From contig JAFZMH010000002.1 of assembly GCA_017553325.1 (NCBI GenBank), forward strand, positions 62,001-126,000: a stretch of 64,000 nt of DNA, read 5' to 3'. The position numbers were made by a program, and so were the translations under genes. This document shows, piece after piece, positions 7,649-17,319 of this stretch; positions within the stretch are counted from its first letter, which is position 1; the number at the start of each line of letters is the position of its first letter. Origin of the DNA: Clostridia bacterium (lineage in GTDB: Bacteria > Bacillota > Clostridia > Christensenellales > CAG-917). Under the pieces are notes generated by a model. The model was not told the DNA's origin, did not search any database, and worked only from the letters and a program-made list of their open reading frames with translations.

Positions 7649-8274
7649 CAAAAGAGAACCTCGAGATTTACGAAAAACTCAATTCCATGCACTACGGCGC
7701 GCATTGCGAACTTGATTTCGGAACGCCTTTTCAACTTCTCGTTGCGGTGGTGCTTTCCGCGCAATGCACGGACAAGCGCGTAAATGCCGTGACGGAAAAA
7801 CTTTTCAAAGTTGCGTCCACGCCGGAAGATTTCGTCGCGCTCCCTATCGAGGAGCTTGAGCGTATGATATTTTCTTGCGGGTTTTATCACAATAAGGCAA
7901 AGCACATCAAGGAATTGAGCGAGGACGTCGTCCGTCTCGGCGGTGTGCCAAATACGAGGGAAGGGCTTATGCAACTGGCGGGCGTCGGGCGCAAGACCGC
8001 AAACGTCGTATACGCCGAAGCGTTCGGCGGAAACGCAATCGCAGTCGACACCCACGTTTTCAGAGTTGCCAACCGTATAGGACTTGTCGACGCAAAGACT
8101 CCCGAACAGACTGAAGAGCAGCTTATGGCGTGTTTTGACGAGAATTTGTGGAGACAATTGCATCATCTTCTCATATTCCACGGAAGATATACTTGCCACT
8201 CTCAAAGGCCGAATTGTACGATTTGCGAGGTAAAAGACGTCTGCAAGTATTATAAAAACAGCGAAAATTTGTAA
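7645..8274 (+). CDS. nth: Endonuclease III
   Basis: This base-excision repair enzyme removes oxidised pyrimidines and nicks at the abasic site. The 209-residue protein has the helix-hairpin-helix LAGVGRKTANVV with the catalytic lysine, the catalytic aspartate in AIAVDTHVFRVANR, and the C-terminal [4Fe-4S] loop with cysteines spaced C-x6-C-x2-C-x5-C. There is no Shine-Dalgarno before the ATG. A TAATAT box at 7633-7638 lies exactly 6 bases upstream, so it could be a leaderless start, although the -35 (TTGCCA, 7608-7613) is at a 19-base spacing. It overlaps the end of the mobile-type frame by 4 bases. Confidence 0.96.
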   Translation: MTKENLEIYEKLNSMHYGAHCELDFGTPFQLLVAVVLSAQCTDKRVNAVTEKLFKVASTPEDFVALPIEELERMIFSCGFYHNKAKHIKELSEDVVRLGGVPNTREGLMQLAGVGRKTANVVYAEAFGGNAIAVDTHVFRVANRIGLVDAKTPEQTEEQLMACFDENLWRQLHHLLIFHGRYTCHSQRPNCTICEVKDVCKYYKNSENL

Positions 8275-8318
8275 TACTTTTGTCAAAAATATCAAAAACA
8301 ACCCGAAATGGTGGTTAT

Positions 8319-9161
8319 ATGAAGAAATACGAGATTTTGAAAAAGCGCGCGCTCGCATCCAACGTGAACGAGTACGTCATATACGCTCCGCTCGTGGCGA
8401 AGCATTGTCTTGCGGGACAGTTTGTCATACTCATCGTCGAGCCGGACGGAGAGCGCGTACCTTTTACGATTTGCGACTATTCGCGTGAGGATGGCACGGT
8501 TTCTATCCTTGTGCAAGAGGTCGGCTATACGACTGCGAAACTCGCAATGTTAAAAGTGGGCGACGCGCTTGAAGACTTTGTCGGACCGCTCGGCAACCCG
8601 ACTGACCTCAAAGAATTCGACAGCGTAGTGCTCGTCGGCGGTGGAATAGGCTCGGCTGTCGTATATCCGCAAGCCAAGCAGTTGAAAGCGGACGGGAAAA
8701 AGGTTGACGTTATAGTCGGCGCGAGAAACGAGAGTTTGCTCATGTACGTCGACGAGTTTGAAAGAAACAGCGACAATCTCTATCTCATAACCGACGACGG
8801 CTCGAACGGGAGAAAGGGGTTTGTCACCGATATGCTCAAATCGCTCGTCGAGAGCGGAAAAAAATACGATTGCGTGTTTGCGGTTGGTCCGCTTCCTATG
8901 ATGAAAGCGGTGTGCAACCTGACGCGTGAACTCGGCGTAAAGACCATCGTCAGCATGAACTCTATGATGGTGGACGGAACGGGTATGTGCGGTTGTTGCC
9001 GATTGACGGTTGGGGGAAGAACGAAGTACGCTTGCATCGACGGTCCCGAATTCGACGGGCACGAAGTCGATTTTGACGAGGCGATTTTGCGTAGCAAAAT
9101 TTACAAGGCGCAAGAACAGGAACATCTGTGCAATTTGAGGGGGAATTATGGTAAAAACTGA
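8319..9161 (+). CDS. nfnA: Sulfide/DHO dehydrogenase-type FAD/NAD-binding subunit (NfnA-like)
   Basis: This 280-residue flavoprotein belongs to the ferredoxin-NADP reductase-like group that forms the small subunit of NfnAB, which couples NADH, ferredoxin and NADPH. It has an FAD-binding barrel (ERVPFTICDYS), a nucleotide-binding GGGIGSA motif and a C-terminal cysteine cluster (GTGMCGCC...C) for a [2Fe-2S] centre. The frame extends 13 codons upstream, but a GGTGG ribosome site and the family's usual N-terminus (MKKYEIL) favour the ATG at 8319. The gene overlaps the large subunit by 14 bases. The same pair is often annotated as gltAB-like or SudAB. Confidence 0.88.
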   Translation: MKKYEILKKRALASNVNEYVIYAPLVAKHCLAGQFVILIVEPDGERVPFTICDYSREDGTVSILVQEVGYTTAKLAMLKVGDALEDFVGPLGNPTDLKEFDSVVLVGGGIGSAVVYPQAKQLKADGKKVDVIVGARNESLLMYVDEFERNSDNLYLITDDGSNGRKGFVTDMLKSLVESGKKYDCVFAVGPLPMMKAVCNLTRELGVKTIVSMNSMMVDGTGMCGCCRLTVGGRTKYACIDGPEFDGHEVDFDEAILRSKIYKAQEQEHLCNLRGNYGKN

Positions 9162-10536
9162 AAGACACGAAATGCCCGCTCAAGCGGCAGAAATTAGAAA
9201 GCATAATTTCAACGAGGTTGCGCTCGGCTATACGGCGGAACTCGCAAAAGAGGAAGCGGAACGCTGTCTCGGTTGCAAAAATTCGCCGTGTATGGCAGGT
9301 TGCCCCGTCGGCGTGCGCATACCCGATTTTATCGCTCGCGTAAAAGTCGGCGATATGGAAGGCGCGGTCAAAATTTTGAACACGGACAACAATCTCTCGG
9401 CGATATGCGGACGCGTCTGCCCGCAGGAGAGCCAATGCGAAAAATATTGCGTGAGAAAACTCAATCTCGGCGGTTCGGTTGCAATCGGCAATCTCGAACG
9501 CTACGTCGCGGACTACGCGCTCGCAAACGGACTTGAAAATCTTTGCGAGAGCGAGTGCAATAAAGCGGGGAAATACGAGGGCAGAAGCGTCGCCGTCATA
9601 GGTTCCGGCCCCGCGTCGCTTTCGTGCGCGAGCGATTTGGCGCGCGCAGGCGTAAAAGTCGTGATGTACGAGGCTCTGCACAAGGCGGGCGGAGTGCTTG
9701 TCTATGGCATTCCGGAATTCAGGCTTCCAAAGTCTATCGTTCAGAAGGTCGTTGACAACGTGAAATCTTTAGGCGTCGACCTTGAAACGGACGTCGTATG
9801 CGGAAAAACCGTCTTTATCGACGAACTCTTATTCGAGCACGACGCGGTGTTTATCGGCACCGGCGCGGGACTTCCGTCATTTTTGAGAATAAAGGGCGAA
9901 AACCTGAACGGCGTATATTCCGCCAACGAATATCTCACGAGAGTCAACCTCATGAAAGCCTACAAAGACGGCGCAATTACGCCGATTTTGCACGGCAAGA
10001 AGGTCGTAGTCGTAGGCGCGGGCAACGTGGCTATGGATGCGGCGCGCACCGCGCTCAGGCTTGGCGCGGAGGTCAATCTCGTGTATCGTCGTTCTCGTGC
10101 GGAAATGCCCGCGAGAGAGGACGAAATCGTCCATGCGGAAGAGGAAGGCGTAGTCTTCGATCTCTTGAGAAACCCCGTAGAAATTTTGGGCGACGAAAAC
10201 GGTAGAGTCAAGGGTATGCGAGTTATCAAGATGGAACTCGGCGAACCGGACGCAAGCGGAAGGCGCAGTCCCGTTCCAATCGAAGGCAGTGAATTTGAAA
10301 TCGAATGCGACGAGGTCATAGTCGCGCTCGGCACGACTCCGAACCCGCTTATAAAGAACAGTATGCCGTCTTTGGAGACGTCAAAGCGCGGAACGATAGT
10401 CGCGGACGAATGCGGAAGAACGAGTGTCAAAGGCGTGTACGTCGGCGGAGACGCGATGACGGGCGCGGCGACGGTCATTCTTGCTATGGGCGCGGGAAAG
10501 AAAGCCGCAAAGGCGATACTCGAAGATTTCGACTGA
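9148..10536 (+). CDS. nfnB: NADPH-dependent glutamate synthase-type large subunit (NfnB-like)
   Basis: This 462-residue FAD protein has an N-terminal pair of [4Fe-4S] sites (CLGCKNSPCMAGCPVG and CGRVCPQESQCEKYC), an FAD-binding motif (AVIGSGPASLSCA), an NADPH-binding motif (VVVGAGNVAMDAA) and the C-terminal FAD-contact motif VYVGGDAMTGAATV. It pairs with the upstream gene to form the NADH-dependent reduced ferredoxin:NADP+ oxidoreductase, an electron-bifurcating cytoplasmic complex that supplies NADPH in anaerobes. Without a large glutamate synthase subunit nearby, Nfn is more likely than true glutamate synthase. The ribosome site is GAGGGGG. Confidence 0.88.
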   Translation: MVKTERHEMPAQAAEIRKHNFNEVALGYTAELAKEEAERCLGCKNSPCMAGCPVGVRIPDFIARVKVGDMEGAVKILNTDNNLSAICGRVCPQESQCEKYCVRKLNLGGSVAIGNLERYVADYALANGLENLCESECNKAGKYEGRSVAVIGSGPASLSCASDLARAGVKVVMYEALHKAGGVLVYGIPEFRLPKSIVQKVVDNVKSLGVDLETDVVCGKTVFIDELLFEHDAVFIGTGAGLPSFLRIKGENLNGVYSANEYLTRVNLMKAYKDGAITPILHGKKVVVVGAGNVAMDAARTALRLGAEVNLVYRRSRAEMPAREDEIVHAEEEGVVFDLLRNPVEILGDENGRVKGMRVIKMELGEPDASGRRSPVPIEGSEFEIECDEVIVALGTTPNPLIKNSMPSLETSKRGTIVADECGRTSVKGVYVGGDAMTGAATVILAMGAGKKAAKAILEDFD

Positions 10537-10563
10537 AAAGTCAAATACTGTGTATTTGAATAG

Positions 10564-12683
<2,120 letters not shown>

Positions 12684-12745
12684 AACAAAATTGTTGACAC
12701 CGAGAGGAAAAATAAACTTTTGACTTGCAAATCTTCCACTTGCTA

Positions 12746-12774
12746 TTGAAAACCACAAAAAAATGCGATATAAT
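12746..12774 (+). promoter_or_regulatory. nadD-yqeK promoter, leaderless type
   Basis: TTGAAA (12746-12751), a 17-base spacer and TATAAT (12769-12774) form a near-consensus SigA promoter. The ATG is 6 bases after the -10 box, where transcription would begin, and there is no Shine-Dalgarno. Confidence 0.75.
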
Positions 12775-12780
12775 CAAACT

Positions 12781-13911
12781 ATGAAAACAATAGTTTTCGG
12801 GGGAGCGTTTGCCCCTCCGCACAGAGAACACGTGAAAATGTGCGAGAGCGCGATGAAAGAGTTGGGAGCAGAGAGGCTCGTCCTTGTCCCGACCTATCTT
12901 CCCGCACACAAAACCGAGCATTATTTGAGTTTTGAAGACAGATGCGCGCTCGTTAAAATCGCGTTCAAAGACGTGTGCGGAGAGGTCGTCGTCGACGACG
13001 TGGAAAGACGTCGCGGAGAGGACAATTATTCCTATCTCGTACTCCCGATTTTGAAGGAAAAATACGGAGATATTGTTTATCTTATAGGTTCGGACAGCCT
13101 GGAATATTTCGACAAGTGGAAAGAACCTCAAAGAGTCGCAACCGCCTGCAAAATCGCGGTCTGCTCAAGGGAAGGCTACGCCGGAGCGGACGAGGTCGTA
13201 AAACTCGTCGGCACAAAATACGGCGTCGAAAATTTCATTCCGCTCGAGCACGTCGGCGGGGACGTATCATCTTCGATGATAAAGACCAAACTATTGCTTG
13301 GAGAGGACGCGGACGAACTGCCTGACGGCGTCAACGAGTATATCAAAACTCACGGGTTGTTCGACGATTACATAGAGTTCGTCGAGAGGCTCAAATCTTA
13401 TCAGACGGACGAACTGTTTTTCCACAGTAAGAGCGTCGTAAAACGCGCGGTGGAGTTCAATTCGAAGCACATTCTTCTCCAAGACTACGACAAGGTCTTC
13501 CTTGCGGCGCTTCTGCACGACAACGCCAAGCAGCGTAAGAGCCTCGACGGGTTGAACGTGCCCGAGGACGCAGTCGGCACGCCCGTGCTACATCAGTTTT
13601 TGGGAGCGGAGAAGGCGAGACGCGACTTTGGCATAGAGGATGAGGAAATCCTGAACGCAATTCGCTATCACACGACGGCAAAAGCGAATATGACAATGCT
13701 TGAAAAACTCATCTACACGGCGGACAGCTTGTCGGACGACAGGACGTACGAGCCGATACCCGAACTTCGCAAGATAGCGATTGCGGATTTTGAGAAGGGG
13801 TTCAAAGCGATTTTGAAATACACCTACGACAAGATTGCAGAGCGCGGGACGGGGATGTATCCGCTCACGGAAGACGCATATCGCTACTATATACTTGAAG
13901 ACCGCGACTGA
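12781..13911 (+). CDS. nadD: NadD-YqeK fusion: nicotinate-nucleotide adenylyltransferase / HD hydrolase
   Basis: This 376-residue protein joins two enzymes often encoded side by side. Residues 1-195 are NadD, which makes deamido-NAD: the nucleotidyltransferase motif GGAFAPPHREH is at 7-17 and SSSMIKTKL stands for ISSTxxR. Residues 200-376 are YqeK, an HD-domain Ap4A hydrolase, with His 215, His-Asp 246-247 (LLHDNAK), His 298 and Asp 315. rsfS follows, as yqeL follows yqeK in Bacillus. The ATG at 12781 is chosen because NadD starts there and because a TATAAT box ends 6 bases upstream with no ribosome site, implying a leaderless mRNA. Confidence 0.93.
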   Translation: MKTIVFGGAFAPPHREHVKMCESAMKELGAERLVLVPTYLPAHKTEHYLSFEDRCALVKIAFKDVCGEVVVDDVERRRGEDNYSYLVLPILKEKYGDIVYLIGSDSLEYFDKWKEPQRVATACKIAVCSREGYAGADEVVKLVGTKYGVENFIPLEHVGGDVSSSMIKTKLLLGEDADELPDGVNEYIKTHGLFDDYIEFVERLKSYQTDELFFHSKSVVKRAVEFNSKHILLQDYDKVFLAALLHDNAKQRKSLDGLNVPEDAVGTPVLHQFLGAEKARRDFGIEDEEILNAIRYHTTAKANMTMLEKLIYTADSLSDDRTYEPIPELRKIAIADFEKGFKAILKYTYDKIAERGTGMYPLTEDAYRYYILEDRD

Positions 13912-13985
13912 TTTTTGCGCTGAAAATAAACGCAAAAGTCCCCGCGCAATACTATATACAGAGGACAATTTTAAGGAGATACAAT

Positions 13986-14339
13986 ATGGAACCGAAAGAA
14001 CTAAAAAACGCTATCTGCGAACTGCTTGACGAGCACAAGGCTGTGGACATCACCATTCTTGACGTCGAACATTTGACCGTGATGACGGACTATTTCGTCA
14101 TCTGCACTGCAAAGAGCAACAAGCAAGTCAAGGCTCTTGCCGAAATGCTTGAGGAAAAACTCGAAGAACTGGGCGAAAAACCCAACCACGAGGACGGACT
14201 TAGAGACGGCAAGTGGGCGGTGCTCGACTACGCCAGCGTTATCGTACACATTTTCAACGACGAAACCCGTATGTTCTACTGCCTTGAAAAACTTTGGACG
14301 GACGGCAAGAACGTCGAAAAATACGTTGGCAAAGACTGA
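13986..14339 (+). CDS. rsfS: Ribosomal silencing factor RsfS
   Basis: This 117-residue protein binds ribosomal protein uL14 and blocks subunit joining when nutrients are short. The family core is clear: DITILDVEHLTVMTDYFVICTAKSNKQVKALA, then the downstream HEDG (NHEDGLRDGKWAVLDYASVIVHIF) and the C-terminal YxLEKLW-type ending. A strong AAGGAGAT ribosome site fixes the start. It lies 74 bases after nadD-yqeK, a conserved Firmicutes neighbourhood. An inverted repeat TTTTGCG/CGCAAAA lies in the gap. A strong bidirectional terminator follows. Confidence 0.97.
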   Translation: MEPKELKNAICELLDEHKAVDITILDVEHLTVMTDYFVICTAKSNKQVKALAEMLEEKLEELGEKPNHEDGLRDGKWAVLDYASVIVHIFNDETRMFYCLEKLWTDGKNVEKYVGKD

Positions 14340-14355
14340 TAATGTTCAAAACGAT

Positions 14356-14396
14356 AAAACGGAGCGAATTTGCGTTCGCTCCGTTTTAATTTTTTA
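14356..14396. terminator. Bidirectional terminator between rsfS and the 132-aa gene
   Basis: A 13-bp stem (AAAACGGAGCGAA / TTCGCTCCGTTTT) with a 6-base loop is followed by AATTTTTT. A-rich sequence on the left also gives T's for the minus strand. Confidence 0.9.
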
Positions 14397-14397
14397 T

Positions 14398-14796
14398 TCA
14401 GCGCTTCGCGCGTTTTTGCACAAGCGAGAGCAATTCCTCTTTTTGTTCCTCCGTCATATCGTCCTTGATTTTTCTGAAGACGTCGTTGTCGAGGGAGACG
14501 TAGGCTCGTTTTCCTTGCGAGAGGGAAATTGAGAGGGTTTTCACGAGTTCGTCCCGCTCGCTTTTCAAGTAAATCGGCATTGTCAGAACGCCGAAAACCC
14601 TTGCGTTTTCCGTTTCAAACGATTTGACCGCGACGACGTATTCGTTTTGAAGCGCGAAGGCGTTCAACATCGCCAAATCGTTTGCAAAGTAGTCCTCCGC
14701 TTGTCTTTCGGCGTAAACGGGTTGGGCGTCCAAATGAGATTGAAAACAGCCGTCTTTAAGAAGTATTTGTTTTTCAACGTGTAGATTGCATATCAT
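14398..14796 (-). CDS. Hypothetical protein, 132 aa
   Basis: I do not recognise this protein with confidence. There is no signal peptide or membrane segment. It has a beta-strand-like middle (EYVVAVKSFETENARVFGVLTMPIYLKSERDELVKTL) followed by AYVSLDNDVFRKIKDDMTEEQKEELL. The last part vaguely recalls the fold of the YhcN/YlaJ sporulation lipoproteins, but a lipobox is absent. No clear ribosome site precedes the ATG at 14796. It is flanked by a shared terminator with rsfS on one side and the promoter of the riboswitch-controlled operon on the other. Confidence 0.6.
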   Translation of the reverse strand: MICNLHVEKQILLKDGCFQSHLDAQPVYAERQAEDYFANDLAMLNAFALQNEYVVAVKSFETENARVFGVLTMPIYLKSERDELVKTLSISLSQGKRAYVSLDNDVFRKIKDDMTEEQKEELLSLVQKRAKR

Positions 14797-14877
14797 ATAT
14801 CTATTTTGCGCGCGGGGCTGCGTTTTATGAGGCGCGAAAAGAAAAACCTCAAAATATACCGTTTTTTGCGTTTATAC

Positions 14878-14906
14878 TTGACATCAATCTTTAAAAAGTT
14901 TACTAT
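14878..14906 (+). promoter_or_regulatory. Promoter of the FMN-riboswitch operon
   Basis: TTGACA (14878-14883), a 17-base spacer and TACTAT (14901-14906) form a strong SigA promoter. Transcription would start just before the riboswitch. Confidence 0.8.
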
Positions 14907-14914
14907 ATAAAAGA

Positions 14915-15018
14915 ACTTTGGGGCAAGGTGAAAATCCTTACTGGCGGTATAGTCCGCGAACCTCTTGTAGGCCGAGTGGGTGAGACTCCCACACCAACGG
15001 TACAGTCCGGATGAAAAA
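14915..15018 (+). ncRNA. FMN riboswitch (RFN element)
   Basis: The conserved RFN core is readable throughout: GGGGCAAGGTGAAAATCC, ACTGGCGGTATAGTCCGCGA, GTGAGACTCCCAC, ACCAACGGTACAGTCCGGAT. FMN binding in this class usually lowers expression of riboflavin synthesis or uptake genes. The next gene encodes a RibU transporter domain, which fits. An ATG inside the last conserved segment (15011) is part of the aptamer, not the gene start. The expression platform follows immediately. Confidence 0.95.
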
Positions 15019-15033
15019 AGTTCAGACGTTTTT

Positions 15034-15058
15034 TGCTCCAAAGAAGGAGCATTTTTTT
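15034..15058 (+). terminator. Riboswitch expression platform: terminator that hides the Shine-Dalgarno
   Basis: TGCTCC, loop AAAGAA, GGAGCA (15034-15051) is followed by seven T's that run straight into the ATG at 15059. The right arm contains the ribosome site AAGGAG (15044-15049). The same hairpin can therefore stop transcription and block ribosome binding. An antiterminator partner would be expected in the 3' part of the aptamer. Confidence 0.85.
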
Positions 15059-16300
15059 ATGGCGGAAACAGCGACGACAAAAGAACAAAAAAAATTCAAA
15101 TCTTTTGACAAAAATACTTTCGGCAAGCACTCCGCGGCATACGTCACCAAAATGGCGATTTTGACGGGGTTGTCCTTTATCCTTTATGCGTTTGCAAAAT
15201 TCAATTTGCCGATATTCCCGAGCTTTTTGGACATTCAAATCTCCGAACTTCCGGCACTTCTCGCAGGTTTTTCAATGGGGCCGATAAGCGGATGCTTGGT
15301 CATAGTTTTCAAGTGCCTTATCAAGTTTTCCATGACTTCGACGGGTTTTGTGGGCGAAACTACGGACATTTTGCTCGGCATAGCGTTCGTCTTGCCTGCG
15401 TCCTTGATTTACAAGTACAAAAAGGACATAAAGCACGCGCTCCTCGGCTTGATTGTAGGGACGCTCGTTTTGACTGCCGCCGCAATCTTGGTCAACAGGT
15501 TTATTTCCGTGCCGTTTTTCGCCAAGATGATTGAACTGAACTCAAACGGACACGTCACGGACGGTTTTCAAGTCGTAGTAAATTCCGTCAGCACGCTATA
15601 TAAAAACGTAAACAAGGACAATTTCTATTTTTACTATTTGCTCGTCGGCGTGTTGCCTTTCAACCTGTTTAGATGTATAATCGTAAGCGGACTTACGTTT
15701 GCGCTTTATAAACGCCTCAGCAAGATATTGCACTGGAACGGCGAGAGCTGGAAAAAGAAACAGGACGAGTTTGCCGGCGGAGTTTTCACAGTGAAATCCG
15801 TTGAAGAAACCTACGACCTCGCCGAAAAACTCGCAGATATTTTGAAGGGTGGCGAAATCGTGCTCTTGAACGGCGACCTCGGCGCGGGCAAGACGACGTT
15901 CACGAAAGGACTTGCTCTCGCGCTCGGCGTCACGGAGGAAGTGACCAGCCCGACGTTTACGATTATGAACGTCTACGCAAGCGGAAGGCTCAAACTCAAC
16001 CATCTCGATATGTACAGGGTTGAAAACTCGGACGAACTCTACGAACTCGGCGTATCCGAAGCCGTCGGCGAAGAAGGCGCGGTCACCGTAGTTGAATGGA
16101 ACAAATTCGAAGACCTTGACGGAAATATTATATCTATAGATATAAAGACTCTCGGCGAGACTGAGCGCGAGTTTGAAATCTCTTTGCCAAAGCAGGCGGA
16201 GCAAGCGGAATCTTTGCATGAGGACGAAGCGCAAGCACCGCAAGCGCAAGAGGACGAAGTTCAGGAACAGATTGACAAGACAAGCAAGCAGGAAGAATAA
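15059..16300 (+). CDS. ribU-tsaE: RibU-TsaE fusion: riboflavin ECF transporter S component / t6A biosynthesis ATPase
   Basis: One uninterrupted 413-codon frame carries two unrelated domains. Residues 25-225 form a RibU-type membrane protein with about six hydrophobic segments (GLSFILYAFAKFNLP, ELPALLAGFSMGPISG), the substrate-binding subunit of an ECF riboflavin transporter. Residues 240-375 are TsaE, the ATPase needed to make t6A on ANN-decoding tRNAs: Walker A GDLGAGKTT (272-280), SPTF (297-300), Asp 317 in LDMYR and VVEW (344-347). An acidic tail follows. The start is set by AAGGAG at 15044. tsaB overlaps the stop by one base and rimI follows, the usual partners of tsaE. The RibU C-terminus is cytoplasmic in this family, so TsaE would be tethered to the inner face of the membrane. 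Confidence 0.93.
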   Translation: MAETATTKEQKKFKSFDKNTFGKHSAAYVTKMAILTGLSFILYAFAKFNLPIFPSFLDIQISELPALLAGFSMGPISGCLVIVFKCLIKFSMTSTGFVGETTDILLGIAFVLPASLIYKYKKDIKHALLGLIVGTLVLTAAAILVNRFISVPFFAKMIELNSNGHVTDGFQVVVNSVSTLYKNVNKDNFYFYYLLVGVLPFNLFRCIIVSGLTFALYKRLSKILHWNGESWKKKQDEFAGGVFTVKSVEETYDLAEKLADILKGGEIVLLNGDLGAGKTTFTKGLALALGVTEEVTSPTFTIMNVYASGRLKLNHLDMYRVENSDELYELGVSEAVGEEGAVTVVEWNKFEDLDGNIISIDIKTLGETEREFEISLPKQAEQAESLHEDEAQAPQAQEDEVQEQIDKTSKQEE

Positions 16301-16875
16301 TGAAAGCGATTTTGATTGACACAACTTCATCGGCTCTCACGGTGGCGTATTTCGACGACGAGCGCGTGCTTTTCAGCGTGCAAGAGGTGGGCAAGAGCGG
16401 ACATTCCGCCGTGCTTATGCCGACGCTCGACGCGCTTTTAAAAAACAACGGACTCAGAATCGACGCCGTTGACACGGTAGGCGTCGTGGTCGGTCCTGGC
16501 TCTTTTACCGGTATTCGCATAGGCGTTGCAACCGCTACCGCGCTCGCATTTTCCTTGAATGCGAAAAGAATTTCAGTCACGTCATTTGAACTCCTTGCAT
16601 ATAGTAGGCAAAAACAGGACGTGGCGGTTGACGCGGGACACGGAAATCTCTACGTGGCGCACGTCGAAAATGGCAAGGTGGTTTCCACCGACTTTATTGA
16701 CGGCGAAGCGTCAAAGAGCGTGGACAGGTCGAAGTTTGCGTTTGAACCCGTGGGCGACGTTGCAAATACGCTCGTGTCCGTTGCAAAAGAAAAGGCTCAA
16801 AACGGCGAGTACGTCAGCGTGTTTGAACCGTACTATATGCGAAAATCACAGGCGGAGAGAGAAAAAGGCTTATGA
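16300..16875 (+). CDS. tsaB: tRNA t6A biosynthesis protein TsaB
   Basis: TsaB is the scaffold partner of TsaD and TsaE in threonylcarbamoyl transfer to A37 of tRNA. The 191-residue protein has the ASKHA-fold N-terminus (ILIDTTSSALTVAYF), the conserved HSAVLMPTLDALL and the signature GPGSFTGIRIGVATA near residues 65-80. The C-terminal part is short and includes EPYYMRKSQAE. Its ATG overlaps the previous TAA as TAATG, so its translation is coupled to RibU-TsaE. TsaD is not in this window. Confidence 0.94.
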   Translation: MKAILIDTTSSALTVAYFDDERVLFSVQEVGKSGHSAVLMPTLDALLKNNGLRIDAVDTVGVVVGPGSFTGIRIGVATATALAFSLNAKRISVTSFELLAYSRQKQDVAVDAGHGNLYVAHVENGKVVSTDFIDGEASKSVDRSKFAFEPVGDVANTLVSVAKEKAQNGEYVSVFEPYYMRKSQAEREKGL

Positions 16876-17303
16876 GATTCGTGCGCTTGGAGTTTAAACA
16901 TTTAAGCCAAATGGCGGAGATAGAACGCGAAGCGTTCGAGATGCCGTGGACGGAGAATATGTTTATTCCCGAAGTGGAAGATCCTTCCGCCACCTACGTC
17001 GTGGGCGTGCGCGGCGAAGAGGTCGTGTGCTACGGCGGGTTTCACAAGGTGCTCGACGAGGCGCATATCACCAATATCGCCGTCAAAAGCACCGAACGCG
17101 GGCGCGGCATAGGCAGGTTTTTGATGGCGGAACTCATCTCGCGTGCGAGAGCGCTCAGCGTTGAGCGTATGACGCTCGAGGTCCGCGAAGGAAACGTGCC
17201 GGCAATCAAATTGTACGAAAGTTTCGGCTTCAAGGTCGAGGGTGTGCGAAAGAAGTATTACGACAACAAATTCGACGCTCTCATTATGTGGCTGATTTTG
17301 TGA
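16872..17303 (+). CDS. rimI: Ribosomal protein S18 alanine N-acetyltransferase
   Basis: This 143-residue GNAT protein acetylates the N-terminal alanine of ribosomal protein S18. The acetyl-CoA motif is in STERGRGIGRFLM, and the family context EIEREAFEMPWTENMF near the N-terminus and LEVREGNVPAIKLYESFGFK near the C-terminus match RimI. It overlaps tsaB by ATGA. rimI beside tsaB is common across bacteria, and all three reading frames here are translationally linked. Confidence 0.93.
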   Translation: MRFVRLEFKHLSQMAEIEREAFEMPWTENMFIPEVEDPSATYVVGVRGEEVVCYGGFHKVLDEAHITNIAVKSTERGRGIGRFLMAELISRARALSVERMTLEVREGNVPAIKLYESFGFKVEGVRKKYYDNKFDALIMWLIL

Positions 17304-17319
17304 GCGTCCAAGGAGGCGC

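Noticed and set aside
15011-15058. Upstream in-frame ATG at 15011 as the ribU-tsaE start
   Set aside because: It is part of the conserved FMN aptamer and lies before the terminator hairpin; the AAGGAG site serves ATG 15059.
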